DNA of 64,000 bases from Planctomycetaceae bacterium (GCA_020638975.1 JACKHN010000017.1:1-64000), one strand, 5' to 3'. Shown: positions 19,301-27,994, numbered from the stretch's first letter. The notes: a model not told the origin generated them from the sequence alone. Program-made: numbers and translations.

Positions 19301-19427
19301 CGACTTCGACGCCCGCATTAAAGCGGATCATCCTTTCTTCTGGAGCAGCTACCTGCTTGTGGCCCCCGGCGAAATGAACGCCACGTCGCCAATACCGAAT
19401 GAAGTCGCTGCGGAAAAGAAGAAATGA
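16380..19427 (+). CDS. Exported TPR-like/CHAT-domain protein lacking catalytic residues
   Basis: 1015 residues. An N-terminal arginine-rich signal sequence (RLRAAALVAGSCVLLLAPSG, ending GRAQQ) is followed by TPR-like helices (YLALNIYQAGEFTDAARAF, MYQMGELSQAADEYTAALN) and a helical middle. The last 400 residues read as a CHAT caspase-like domain: PPGTMVMSYL, then GPLWYLPFEAL, then SGSRTILLSRWRTGG. At the usual catalytic His-Gly position I read VVLSDVQSDG (839-848), and at the catalytic cysteine position ILPGFHT (883-889). Both the His and the Cys therefore seem replaced, which suggests a pseudoprotease. The ATG at 16380 begins the signal sequence. Confidence 0.8.
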   Translation: MAAQSSHVRLCPRRPSLRLRAAALVAGSCVLLLAPSGRAQQAPVREYPPGEYYLALNIYQAGEFTDAARAFRSAARSGVRSSEGRWVDSICYHTMLGESMYQMGELSQAADEYTAALNLFLVHRNWMLRVDFPDVLQPDQGSARRAPTWGVSTRRSVPARFPDRYPILQGRLDNQQVLQQGGIVALPEFYQVNVHEIMRCTALAIRRRHEIMGRAAAHDPLTTQLVQVLTVRPAPPNHWSGAWIDALLGLAYASAGRSQEAASELGKSLVMASQFDHPLTATSLLALGKLAFEQDQYGTASGLFLEASLSAAWYSQYALVEEALRWGAVTHLVAGQNGMYPPLEPATAWARRESDLLETSLVVSAAEVAATANETATAVTLLEQARRTMARADMRGGTIGARYQYVLALASYTAGNVKAGDAAFAALMAYQRKSSLRLFELGLIDRLVVSAAVTERVGNELYNYALREPEPKDWAVDPVETLSVVLTPHLAPLEHWFEITLKRKEEERAIEISDRIRRHRFFTTLPMGGRLVALRWVLEAPKEAISERALLQRQDLNARYPKYATLARQASALRTQLEGLPLVPAEDEVRQTQKKLSGQLAQISSAQEVLLREIALRRVPADFVFPPPLDLKSFQANLPPGTMVMSYLSTSRAVHAFSFGKDDYKLAALEGGAKLQKRISDVLRSMGHYDKNQPIDLEVLANDAWKEPARAMFAAITNNATAANFDGVNELIIVPDGPLWYLPFEALQIGTAESSMPLITKTRIRYAPTIALAQHDRRPMATTDTKTGAVVGSLFPRDDEKIGLAAFAELQSSLSEVVRLKEPLSVPSNMLATLCDRLVVLSDVQSDGPTPYAWSPMQLDQGKPGSTLGDWAMLPFGSPEQIILPGFHTEAETALKRPAGGEDVFLSLCGLMASGSRTILLSRWRTGGKTSYDLTREFVQELPYTSPTEAWQRSVFLAMQSELVVAREPRVKTSDFDARIKADHPFFWSSYLLVAPGEMNATSPIPNEVAAEKKK

Positions 19428-19485
19428 GAACAGGTTACTTGCTCATTTAGGAACAGCTCAAGAATTACTTCGGTATCTCAAGAGT

Positions 19486-19535
19486 AGGGTCCGCCGTGCG
19501 GACCAGGACTTGCAGAGGTCCGCATAGCAGACCCT
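19486..19535. repeat. Palindrome with GGTCCGC arms
   Basis: Imperfect 19-bp arms at 19486-19504 and 19517-19535 (AGGGTCCGCCGTGCGGACC) with three G:U-type differences lie between two convergent genes. Each arm also has a short internal palindrome (GGTCCGC...GCGGACC). Confidence 0.8.
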
Positions 19536-19568
19536 GCACGAGAGAAGTAAGTGTTGTTGAACCGATCC

Positions 19569-20627
19569 TTAGACTCGCGTGAGTGGCGACAGCAGGCGGC
19601 GACTGAGTTGTTCGAGACGAACACGAAGCGGAATGAATTCGCGGTGTTCGTACCGGACGACGGGCAGTTTCTCGGTGCTCCCAATTCCAGAACTGCCCTC
19701 GGGCCTCGCGATGCCGTAGAAACACTTGTCTCGCCGCGTGATGCTGTCCTGAAGCATCCGACTCTCAAGATGCTGCCCTGCGGTAGTCCCGAATCGCGAG
19801 GGATACTCACCCACGCAGACCTGTCGGAGTTCGCCATTCAGATGCACGTTGAACGCGAAGGCGACCAAGTCCTTGCCGTCCCTTAGTAGATTCAGGTCCA
19901 GCATGCCGAGGCGATGAGCTGTGTGGATCATCGCGCAGAAGAAGCCGCGAGAGAGGGGGGGCGTTGACGCAGCGGGCGAGTCTTTGAATAGCTCGAAGCA
20001 TGCATTAGCGATGCCATCCAAGGCTTCTTCCTGACCGTAATTGTTTCCGACCGATCGTATCCGGGTAAACGTCTGCCGTTCGTCAGTCGCATGAATCTCG
20101 CCTAGGCGTGGTTCAGCATCGAGGATACAAGAGCCGCGGCTTGCTGCGAAGCTCGTTTTGAAAATTGACGCATCCGCAGCAGCATTGTGCTGGAATTCGG
20201 CGAGTCGCATGGCGTTTTGAGTACGACCGTGATCGCTTTCGCCGATGCTCGGCAACGCAAGAATGTCCCAGTCGCGACGTTCGCGCGCAAGAAACCGGAG
20301 CGATGCGATCAATGTCGCCGTAGGATTCCGACCGATCGGGCCTAGGAATTGTTGTCGATGGATCATCGGATAGGTCAATGTTTCGGCGAATCCTGGGTCA
20401 GTCCGTTCCTTCCGCACAACGAGAGGAAGGATTCCGAGTACGTTGCCATCGCGATGGACCAGGAGTACTTTCAGACGTTGGTGGTCTCGGTGGTGTTGCC
20501 AGTAGACCTGCAACCAGTCCAAAGTGTGGAAGAACGATGTACCACGCGTGTCGTAAAACAGCGATGTCCAACGAAGCCGGATTGATTCCAGGTGTTCGAT
20601 CGCGTTGATTTCGACAACTTGTGGCAT
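19569..20627 (-). CDS. FemAB/GNAT-like acyltransferase (BcsL/CelD-like, Acetyltransf_6)
   Basis: 352 residues. The N-terminal TRGTSFFHTLDWLQVYWQHH with RLKVLLVHRDGNVLGILPLV, and the late segment LNLLRDGKDLVAFAFNVHLNG followed by FGTTAGQHLESRML, fit the two-lobed GNAT fold of the CelD/BcsL group. That group is often linked to exopolysaccharide modification. The acyl donor and acceptor are unknown. I take the ATG at 20627, whose start matches the family N-terminus. An ATG at 20864 is open but its 79 extra residues look non-coding. It is divergent from the DUF1549 gene. Confidence 0.78.
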   Translation of the reverse strand: MPQVVEINAIEHLESIRLRWTSLFYDTRGTSFFHTLDWLQVYWQHHRDHQRLKVLLVHRDGNVLGILPLVVRKERTDPGFAETLTYPMIHRQQFLGPIGRNPTATLIASLRFLARERRDWDILALPSIGESDHGRTQNAMRLAEFQHNAAADASIFKTSFAASRGSCILDAEPRLGEIHATDERQTFTRIRSVGNNYGQEEALDGIANACFELFKDSPAASTPPLSRGFFCAMIHTAHRLGMLDLNLLRDGKDLVAFAFNVHLNGELRQVCVGEYPSRFGTTAGQHLESRMLQDSITRRDKCFYGIARPEGSSGIGSTEKLPVVRYEHREFIPLRVRLEQLSRRLLSPLTRV

Positions 20628-20979
20628 CACGTGGCTCTCGACTCCTGCGAAAGGTGCCCCGACGGGCAAGGCGATTGTGGCAACAGTTCCGTCGTTTCGA
20701 GGTATATTTCCGAGGCAGAAGTCCTCAGAGATGCAAGCAATGTGCCGAGCCAGATATCGAGGAGTCTGAACCGATTTCGCCGGATATGAGGCTGGCAATG
20801 TTTCAGGATTGCAACACGGGGGCGTAACAGTGGTTGCGATCCGCCCCCACGCCGGTAAAGCCAAAAAAGTAAGGCTCGTCTAGCGAAACATTATCCGCCA
20901 GCAAGGGTTAGAACTGTTCGACCCAAGAACAACACAACATTGTCACCCATACGGTGATTTCACCCCGGAGCTGGAAATC
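20628..20979. other. Divergent intergenic region
   Basis: About 350 nt separate two divergent genes. Part could encode an N-terminal extension of the GNAT-like protein. Otherwise no RNA gene, repeat or clear promoter stands out. Confidence 0.4.
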
Positions 20980-22614
20980 ATGGCAGATGCTCGAAGACTG
21001 CTTCCCGTTTTCGCGATCGTTGGAACGTGTTTGCTGCACGGTGTTGCGATAGCGGCAGGACCTGAAGCTGCGGTCGCGGCTCGTGAGATCGACCAAAAGC
21101 TAGTTGCAGAAACTGGAGTGGCTGCTGACAAATTAGCTCCGCGTACAGATGACGAGACTTATCTGCGTCGCGTATTCCTCGACTTGTTAGGGGAAACGCC
21201 AACGCCCGACGACGTTCTCGCCTTCGCATTCATGAGTGAGGAAACGAAGCGAGCCGAGATCGTCGATCAGTTGCTCGACGACAAAGCATTCGGCGAAAAC
21301 TGGGCTCGATACTGGCGAGACGTCATCTTGTATCGCCGCTCAGAAGATCGGGCACTGCTCGTTTCAAACTCGCTCGTCGAGTCGATGACCAAAAAGTTGA
21401 ACGAGAACAAGCCGTGGAGCGACGTCGCGACGGATTTCATTACGGCCACGGGCGACGTTCGCGAGAACGGCGACACGGCGATCATTATGGCTCAGGCCGG
21501 AATGCCCGAAGACGTGACCGCCGAAGTGTCGCGAATTTTTCTCGGCATTCAGATCCAATGTGCTCAATGCCACGACCATCCGACGGATCGTTGGAAACGG
21601 CAACAGTTCCACGAGCTTGCGGCATTCTTTCCTCGCATTGCGGTCCGCCAAGATCGAGATAGCCAACCGCCAACATTTTTGGTCACGGTGAACGACTCGC
21701 CGTTCCAATTCCGCCGTCAAGCAAACGTCAACAATCGCTTTCGCGGAACTCCTGAACACTTCATGCCGAATCTTGAAGACCCCACGGATGCTGGTACGCA
21801 GATGCAGCCCGTCTTCTTCATCAGCGGCGACAAGCTTGCCAAAGGAACAACCGATGCGGATCGGCGAGAAGCTCTCGCTGCTTGGATCAGTTCGCCGAAT
21901 AATCCTTGGTTTGCCACAGCTTTCGTAAATCGTGTCTGGTCCGAATTGGTCGGCGAAGGCTTTTACGAGCCAATCGATGACCTTGGCCCGGATCGCGAAT
22001 GTTCCGCGTCCGAGACGGTCGATTATCTGGCCAAGTCGTTCACAGAAACCGGCTACGATGTGAAGTGGCTGTACCGGACGATTCTGGCTACTGAGGCTTA
22101 TCAACGTGAAAGCCGCGCCCGTCGTGATTACGAGGAATTACCGTTCCAAGCGAACTGTGCGCAGCGGCTGCGGGCGGATCAACTGTTTGATTCACTGGTA
22201 TCGGCACTCGACCTGGGCGATCGCATGTCGGAACAGGGGCCGGCGCGAGGCCCTTACATGCAGCGTTTCAGTCCCCGAGCAGTGTTCAACGCTGCGTTTG
22301 GCTACGACCCCAGTCAGCCTCGCGAGGAAGTCGGCAGTTCGATCCAGCAAGCTCTAGCAATCATGAACGCTCCATTCATCAACCAGTCGATCAACGCCCG
22401 TCGCTCGGATGGGTTGGGGGCGATCCTACGAGACAATCCGGACGATGAAGACGCGCTCACCGAGTTGTACTTGAAGACACTTTCTCGCAGTCCCTCGAAG
22501 TACGAGATTCAAACCTGCGTGAGCTACATCGGAGACGTCCGTGACCGGAACGAAGCATTTGAAGATATTCTCTGGTCGCTGATTAACTCAACAGAATTCT
22601 TACACCGCAAGTAG
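20980..22614 (+). CDS. DUF1549/DUF1553 (PSCyt2/PSD1) domain protein
   Basis: 544 residues with a signal peptide (LLPVFAIVGTCLLHGVAIAA). The N-terminal half has the DUF1549 features YLRRVFLDLLGETPTPDDV, FGENWARYWRD and the cysteine motif IQCAQCHDHPTDRWKR. The C-terminal half is DUF1553-like (NPWFATAFVNRVWSELVGEG, YDVKWLYRTILATEAYQRES, QRLRADQLFDSLVSAL). These are abundant planctomycete exported proteins, and their CxxCH motif resembles a haem c site although function is unproven. The next gene is the usual DUF1501 partner, 78 nt downstream. GGAG precedes the start. Confidence 0.93.
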   Translation: MADARRLLPVFAIVGTCLLHGVAIAAGPEAAVAAREIDQKLVAETGVAADKLAPRTDDETYLRRVFLDLLGETPTPDDVLAFAFMSEETKRAEIVDQLLDDKAFGENWARYWRDVILYRRSEDRALLVSNSLVESMTKKLNENKPWSDVATDFITATGDVRENGDTAIIMAQAGMPEDVTAEVSRIFLGIQIQCAQCHDHPTDRWKRQQFHELAAFFPRIAVRQDRDSQPPTFLVTVNDSPFQFRRQANVNNRFRGTPEHFMPNLEDPTDAGTQMQPVFFISGDKLAKGTTDADRREALAAWISSPNNPWFATAFVNRVWSELVGEGFYEPIDDLGPDRECSASETVDYLAKSFTETGYDVKWLYRTILATEAYQRESRARRDYEELPFQANCAQRLRADQLFDSLVSALDLGDRMSEQGPARGPYMQRFSPRAVFNAAFGYDPSQPREEVGSSIQQALAIMNAPFINQSINARRSDGLGAILRDNPDDEDALTELYLKTLSRSPSKYEIQTCVSYIGDVRDRNEAFEDILWSLINSTEFLHRK

Positions 22615-22692
22615 CTTCGTTTAACCCAGTCGCATCGCGACAGCCTTCCCTCAGCCCATAGACTCATTCGGCTCGCATAAGGACTTTCGATT

Positions 22693-23991
22693 ATGACTCA
22701 CAGCCTTCACCATCAAGTCGATGTCTCAATTGATCGACACCGAGGAATGCGACGCCGCGACTTCTTGCGATCGGTTTCGCTCGCCGGAGCGGCTGCTGGT
22801 ACTCTGAGTTGGCCGGACCTGATGGCACTCGAAGCGGCGGAGTTGCGTGAACGTGGGATGGCCTGCATTTTGCTGTGGATGCAAGGTGGTCCAAGTCAAT
22901 TCGAGACGTTTTCGCCCAAACCAGGGCACGACAATGGTGGCGAGACGAAAGCGATCTCGACGTCGGTCCCTGGCATAGAGATCGCCCATAATCTGCCCAA
23001 GACTGCCACCGCGATGGACGAGATCTGCTTGATTCGTTCGATGAACAGCCGCGAGGGCAGTCATCCGCGAGCCACGTACCTGATGCACACAGGCTACTTA
23101 CCGACCGCCAGCATCAAGCATCCGACGATTGGCTCGAACGTTGTTCATCAACTCGCTGATCGGTCGTTTGACCTGCCAAGTTTTGTCCGCATTGGCAACG
23201 GGCGGAACGGGACGGGCGCGGGACTGCTGGGAGTTGAATACGATCCGTTCGTGATGACTGATCCGACTCGTCAGCCCGACAACACCGAACTCATGACAGA
23301 CGAACGACGTTATCGCCGACGCGTTGGTCTGCTCGACAAACTTGAGCAAGAGTACGCGAACTCGGGTGGCGAACAGGAAGTGAATAACCAGCGGAAACTG
23401 TACGAGAAGGCATCGAAACTCGTGCTGAGTCCAAAGATGAACGCGTTCGATATCGAACGAGAATCCACGGCGGTCCGCGAGGCATATGGCAAGTCAAGTT
23501 TCGGTGCCGGCTGTTTGCTCGCTCGCCGATTGGTCGAGACAGGGGTTACGTTCGTCGAAGTATCGCTCGGCAACTGGGACAATCACCAGAACGTCTTTGA
23601 GGACGCAGCGGCGCTCTGCCAGCAGATGGATCAACCCTACGCTGCCTTGCTCAAGGATTTGCGCGAACGCGGAATGCTTGACAACACGCTGGTCGTTTGG
23701 GCTGGCGAATTCGGGCGCACGCCGACGATTAACGCACGCGGCGGACGTGACCATTATCCGCGTGCCTTCAACGTCGCATTGGCTGGCGGCGGTGTGAAGG
23801 GCGGACAAGTGATTGGCTCGACCGATGCAGGTGGTACCTCCGTCGAAGATCGCCCGGTTGGCGTTTCCGACTTATTGCGTACGGTCTGTCACAGCTTGAA
23901 GATCGATGCCGACCACGAGCACATGAGCAGTGTTGGTCGCCCCATCAAGATCGTCGATGGCGGCGAAGTGATCTCGGAAGTGTTTGCCTAG
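22693..23991 (+). CDS. DUF1501 protein with twin-arginine signal
   Basis: 432 residues. RRRDFLRSVSLAGAAAG is a twin-arginine export signal, so the protein is folded before export. ILLWMQGGPSQFETFSPKPG, IRSMNSREGSHPRATYLMHT and LDNTLVVWAGEFGRTPTINA are hallmarks of DUF1501, an alkaline-phosphatase-like/sulfatase-fold family of planctomycetes. The function is unknown. It directly follows its usual DUF1549/DUF1553 partner, which supports joint function at the periplasm or cell surface. Confidence 0.94.
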   Translation: MTHSLHHQVDVSIDRHRGMRRRDFLRSVSLAGAAAGTLSWPDLMALEAAELRERGMACILLWMQGGPSQFETFSPKPGHDNGGETKAISTSVPGIEIAHNLPKTATAMDEICLIRSMNSREGSHPRATYLMHTGYLPTASIKHPTIGSNVVHQLADRSFDLPSFVRIGNGRNGTGAGLLGVEYDPFVMTDPTRQPDNTELMTDERRYRRRVGLLDKLEQEYANSGGEQEVNNQRKLYEKASKLVLSPKMNAFDIERESTAVREAYGKSSFGAGCLLARRLVETGVTFVEVSLGNWDNHQNVFEDAAALCQQMDQPYAALLKDLRERGMLDNTLVVWAGEFGRTPTINARGGRDHYPRAFNVALAGGGVKGGQVIGSTDAGGTSVEDRPVGVSDLLRTVCHSLKIDADHEHMSSVGRPIKIVDGGEVISEVFA

Positions 23992-24078
23992 CCGTCGCGC
24001 TCCGAGCTACAGCAATGTGCTACACTTCACTTCAGCGTGTAGTTGTCATTTGCCAAGTTGCATCTCGGAGCGGTGATT

Positions 24079-24639
24079 ATGGATAAGAAGCCCGATGCGG
24101 CTCAAGAAGTCCGCCAGACCTTGATGACGTTGCGAATCATCGTATTCTCGCTTGCGATGGGTGTGTCGATCTTTCTCGGCTACACGCTGACGATGGACGC
24201 GGACGCGGCAGAGGCTGGGAACGCTCCCGGCCTTTGGTTGTATTTGGCCATCTTTGCGGGGATGGCATTGATGGCACGTGTGGTCGTGCCGCAAGTCCTG
24301 TTCGCCGGGATTCGCCGGAGAATTGCCCATGGGAACTGGCAACCCGCGACCAAGAACGGCCCGCCTGCTCCGCAAACCGACGAGGGCTTGCTGATGGCGG
24401 CATTGCAATTGCGGACGATTATTGGTTGTGCGCTGCTCGAAGGCGCGGCGTTCGCGAACGCCTACGCCTTCATGGTCGAGCGTCAAGTCGCAAGCTTGGC
24501 GATCGTGCTCGCTTTGATCCTTATGATCGCGTCACACTTTCCGCTTCGCTTCTGGCTGGACGGTTGGCTTGAGCGGCAAAAGCGGTGGCTTGACGAAGAG
24601 CGTTCTCTCGAAACCGTCGATCGTACCAAAAGCCTTTAA
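24079..24639 (+). CDS. Membrane protein, function unknown
   Basis: 186 residues with about four hydrophobic segments (around 15-35, 48-70, 106-128 and 136-156) and a basic, charged tail. I recognise no family with confidence. The ATG at 24079 has GGAG at a good distance. It follows the DUF1501 gene by 87 nt on the same strand, and a palindrome lies downstream before the convergent helicase gene. Confidence 0.7.
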   Translation: MDKKPDAAQEVRQTLMTLRIIVFSLAMGVSIFLGYTLTMDADAAEAGNAPGLWLYLAIFAGMALMARVVVPQVLFAGIRRRIAHGNWQPATKNGPPAPQTDEGLLMAALQLRTIIGCALLEGAAFANAYAFMVERQVASLAIVLALILMIASHFPLRFWLDGWLERQKRWLDEERSLETVDRTKSL

Positions 24640-24693
24640 CCTGCGATGTTCGAATCACAGCGGGGTAGTGGTGCAGTTTGAAATTTCTGAAAG

Positions 24694-24745
24694 TAGGACG
24701 GCCACTCTTGGCCGTTCCTTTTGTCGGGCAAGAGTGCCCGACTTA
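24694..24745. repeat. Double palindrome (ACGGCCACTCTTGGCCGT / GTCGGGCAAGAGTGCCCGAC)
   Basis: Two adjacent hairpins lie here: ACGGCCA-CTCT-TGGCCGT at 24698-24715 and GTCGGGCA-AGAG-TGCCCGAC at 24723-24742. CACTCTTG in the first can also pair with CAAGAGTG in the second. It lies between convergent genes and resembles the other intergenic palindromes in style, not in sequence. Confidence 0.75.
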
Positions 24746-24812
24746 CGGCAGATTGAGTGTCCGACTTAGGGCAAATTGTACCACTACCGACAGCGGACCG
24801 TCATGTCGTCGA

Positions 24813-26879
24813 TTAGGATCGCGGGCGACGTGAAGACTTGTCGGTCGATCTGGCAGGTTCGGAACTAGGTCTCTTTGCCGGAGCTTCCACTTTCTTCTTC
24901 CTCATCGCACCCGGTGGTCGCTTCTGCGCCGCTGGATTCGCGGTGTGCGGATTCTCAGCTTGGCCAATTAACTCGAAGAGGAAACGGCTTGGGATTGTGT
25001 CGCGTGGTTTACCCCATTTGCGTCGCGTGAGGGCCATGGAAAGCGTCAGATAGTCCTGCGCGCGTGTGACCCCGACGTAACATAGACGTCGTTCCTCATC
25101 GATCGCTTCACCTTCGACAGCCACACTGCGATGGTGCGGTAATAGGCCCTCTTCCATTCCAACCATATAGACGTGAGGAAACTCGAGACCTTTTGCGCTG
25201 TGCAGTGTCATGAGCACAATTGCGTTTCGCTTCAGTTGCTTGTCCTTCTCGTCGTTGAAGTCGGGACCACCGAGCGATACATCGTCGAGGAATCCGCCTA
25301 GCGTAGGCTTCTTCGCTTTGGCCTCGTACGCGCCCAATGCATTGGCAAGCTCTTCGAGCGCAGCCATACGAGCTTGCTGATCTTCCGGCTTGTCATACAA
25401 GCGATTGATCTCACTCTCGTAATCAACGCGTTGCAACATGGCCCGCATCGCATCGACCATCGACTCGTTCTCGAACCGTGGCTGAAACATTTCGACCAGC
25501 GACCGCAACTCTGCGCAGGCTCGTTGCCCAGCATCAGGAAGACTCCCCACCACCGCTGACTGATGCAACACGCTCCACAGGGGTTTGCCTTGCTGAACCG
25601 CCGCCGCCGTGAGTGTTTCGACGCTCTTTCCGCCGAGTCCGCGCGGAGGCGTGTTAATGATCCGCAGCAACGACACTTCATCCTCGGGCGATTCGATCAC
25701 CTTCAGATAAGCCAAGACGTCACGGACTTCTTTCCGATCAAAGAACGACATGCCACCAAGCAAGACGTATGGCAAGCCTACTCGCCGTAGTTCGGTTTCA
25801 AACGCTCGCGGTTGTTCGTTCGTGCGGAACAAGATGGCAAAGTCGCTCGGTTCCCATTCTGGTTGACGCAGAAGTTTTCCGATATCGGCGACGACCCCCT
25901 CCGCTTCCTTTGTTTCGTTGGGATACTGATCGATTCGAGGCTGCTTGCCGCCCGAGCGTGCTGCCTTTAGTTCCTTGGGATGACGCTTCTTATTAAACGC
26001 AATCAAGCGATTTGCAATGGTGAGGATTTCGGCCGTCGAGCGATAGTTGTTCTCGAGCCAGACGACGGTCGCATCTGGCCAGTCGTTGGAGAATCGCAAA
26101 ATGTGCTCGACCTCGGCACCACGCCAGCCATAAATCGATTGGTCGTCATCACCAACCACACAGAGGTTGCGATGGTCTTGGGCGAGTGCTTTGACGATTC
26201 GGTATTGGCTGCCGTTCGTGTCTTGATACTCGTCGATCAGCAGGTGATCGAACAAAGACGCTTCCTCGCGGCGCACATCCTCAAAGTTGGCAAACAGTTC
26301 CTCGGTCAGCAGTAGTAGATCATCGAAGTCAACGGCACCGCGTTGTTTTAGACCGTTTTGATAGCGTCGATACGCCATCGCGGCGAGGTGCTCTTTGTCG
26401 GTACTGGCGACGGCCGCAGCGTCTTTGGGGCGGATGCACTTTGTCTTCCAACCGCCGATGATGTACAGCAAATCGCCGGGCCTCAGCGTTTCGTTGGGAA
26501 CACGTATCTCGCGGAGTACGCTTCGCGCCAGGCTCTCCTGGTCTCCACGGTCGTAAATCGAGAACTTGGTGGGATAGCCAAGGTGATGAATCTGACGGCG
26601 GAGCACTCGAACACAGTGAGAATGAAACGTGCAAGCAACCGGTTGCCTATCGTTCTTCTTCCCGAGCAAGCCGCCGATCCGCTCCTGCATCTCGGCTGCT
26701 GCTTTGTTCGTGAACGTAACGGCCAGAATGCGGTCGGCTTGAATACCCGTCTTGATCAGCTTCGCGATGCGGTAAGTCACGACACGCGTCTTCCCGGTCC
26801 CCGCGCCAGCCAGCACGAGCAGCGGTCCTGACAGCGTATTTACTGCTTTTTGTTGGGGTGGGTTCAATCCGTGAGCCAT
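24813..26879 (-). CDS. UvrD/PcrA-family ATP-dependent DNA helicase
   Basis: 688 residues. LAGAGTGKT (Walker A, residues about 24-32), AVTFTNKAAAEMQERI, LLIDEYQDTN (Walker B), VVGDDDQSIYGWRGA, WLENNYRS, MTLHSAKGLEFPHVYMVGM and ERRLCYVGVTRAQ are superfamily 1A helicase motifs in order, with 2B-domain sequence between. It should unwind DNA 3' to 5' in nucleotide excision or replication restart. The basic C-terminal tail (RKKKVEAPAKR) is a common interaction tail. The start at 26879 (MAHGLNPPQQKAV) fits the family. Longer starts would run through the palindrome at 26998-27072. Confidence 0.92.
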   Translation of the reverse strand: MAHGLNPPQQKAVNTLSGPLLVLAGAGTGKTRVVTYRIAKLIKTGIQADRILAVTFTNKAAAEMQERIGGLLGKKNDRQPVACTFHSHCVRVLRRQIHHLGYPTKFSIYDRGDQESLARSVLREIRVPNETLRPGDLLYIIGGWKTKCIRPKDAAAVASTDKEHLAAMAYRRYQNGLKQRGAVDFDDLLLLTEELFANFEDVRREEASLFDHLLIDEYQDTNGSQYRIVKALAQDHRNLCVVGDDDQSIYGWRGAEVEHILRFSNDWPDATVVWLENNYRSTAEILTIANRLIAFNKKRHPKELKAARSGGKQPRIDQYPNETKEAEGVVADIGKLLRQPEWEPSDFAILFRTNEQPRAFETELRRVGLPYVLLGGMSFFDRKEVRDVLAYLKVIESPEDEVSLLRIINTPPRGLGGKSVETLTAAAVQQGKPLWSVLHQSAVVGSLPDAGQRACAELRSLVEMFQPRFENESMVDAMRAMLQRVDYESEINRLYDKPEDQQARMAALEELANALGAYEAKAKKPTLGGFLDDVSLGGPDFNDEKDKQLKRNAIVLMTLHSAKGLEFPHVYMVGMEEGLLPHHRSVAVEGEAIDEERRLCYVGVTRAQDYLTLSMALTRRKWGKPRDTIPSRFLFELIGQAENPHTANPAAQKRPPGAMRKKKVEAPAKRPSSEPARSTDKSSRRPRS

Positions 26880-27696
26880 GCGAGTGATCGTAGCGGATGT
26901 ATGGCATCGAATGAATGGGGGACTTTTTCGAACCTTTTTGCGCATCGCCATCGAATCGACCTTCCCCAAGGAACGGGCGAAGATTAATTTCCGGCTGTGA
27001 GCCGTCGGCGCTAGCCGCGGGCCTCTGCTGGGAATGTAACGCATAAGGCCCGCGGCTAGCGCCGTCGGCTCATGCAATCCGCAAATACCGAAGTAGCTGT
27101 TCCCGCATGCCCAAGCTTTGTTGGGAGGAGGGGCGGCCCGTGATAGAGTGGTTGGGAAAGGGCGATTCACTGTGGCCAATTGCCAGCAAAAGTGAACCAT
27201 GCCGCGCCCTTCCCCGTAAGTTCGCCGATGGAGTTACATCTCGACCGCACTTACCTTGTCTGGATCAACGATGATACGTTAAGCAATGGTGGGTTATACG
27301 ACGATGGAGTAGCGATCCGCGCGGCATGCCTTGCGCGCAAACCACCGCCGCCGGTTGCCTTTCCGTTTCAACTAGTGCGAGTCGCACGGGAGTGTCGCCG
27401 TTGTGGCGGTCTAATTCCCAGGGAATCTTGACGAAACAACGCTGCACTTACCCAAAGATTGCTCAAATTCCTGATGTCGGCGAGGCGGGTGCTGTTGCTC
27501 CGGCGACCACCTGAGCGACTCTTGGTGCCTTCGGGCTCGGTGTACAGATTAACTAGCTCGACGTGCAAGAACAGGGCGATTCGCGACCGCCCACTCAAAA
27601 ATCCAGATTGAGCGTTCTCAAACTCCGAACCCAGCCCACATTCGGTACTGAAATGCGATTGGACTTTGCCGTTTCAGTGCCAAGCGACACGGACGC
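26880..27696. other. Long intergenic stretch
   Basis: Besides the palindrome at 26998-27072 no gene is convincing. A plus-strand frame from about 27228 reads MELHLDRTYLVWINDDTL and ends CRRCGGLIPRES, but it has no clear ribosome site or family, so I leave it uncalled. Confidence 0.4.
26998..27072. repeat. GCTAGCC-core palindrome, long copy
   Basis: Arms of 27 bp (26998-27024 and 27046-27072) match with one mismatch around 21 nt. The sequence TGAGCCGTCGGCGCTAGCC is nearly that of the copy at 14625, so the two are members of one family. It lies upstream of the helicase gene start. Confidence 0.88.
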
Positions 27697-27957
27697 TTAC
27701 TGGTTCACGATCGTCGATTCCAAGGTGACTCTGGCAATGCACAGCTTATAGCAACTGTCGAACTCGGAGCATTGTCGGCAGTCGTCCCACTGTTCAATGT
27801 TGATCTTGATTGACCGCTCCGAAGTAGTCGGCAGCATACCGCCGACCGTATTCAGTCGAACGGTGAAGACCTTGCCTTCGTTCGGGGCGTTGTGTTTCAA
27901 GTGTAAGTCATCCGGGAACATCTTTCCGAAGCATTCTTTGTGTTCGACGTTGCTCAT
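27697..27957 (-). CDS. Small cysteine-rich protein, function unknown
   Basis: 86 residues, no signal peptide. The C-terminal part CRQCSEFDSCYKLCIAR places four cysteines in a CxxC-x5-C-x3-C pattern that could bind a metal. The N-terminal part has FPDDLHLKHNAPNEGKVFTV. GGAAGG lies nine nt before the ATG. The general pattern is one I associate with small planctomycete proteins, but no function is known to me. It follows the arsenic operon on the same strand beyond a perfect 25-bp palindrome, so cotranscription is doubtful. Confidence 0.72.
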   Translation of the reverse strand: MSNVEHKECFGKMFPDDLHLKHNAPNEGKVFTVRLNTVGGMLPTTSERSIKINIEQWDDCRQCSEFDSCYKLCIARVTLESTIVNQ

Positions 27958-27994
27958 GGAATCTGTCCTTCCCTTTAAGTGGCGCTCGCGTAAT

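Noticed and set aside
19569..20864. Longer N-terminus of the GNAT-like protein from 20864
   Set aside because: The extra 79 residues show no similarity to the family and the later ATG matches the expected start.
27180..27431. Plus-strand frame ending CRRCGGLIPRES
   Set aside because: No ribosome site, no family and competing frames on the opposite strand; too weak to call.
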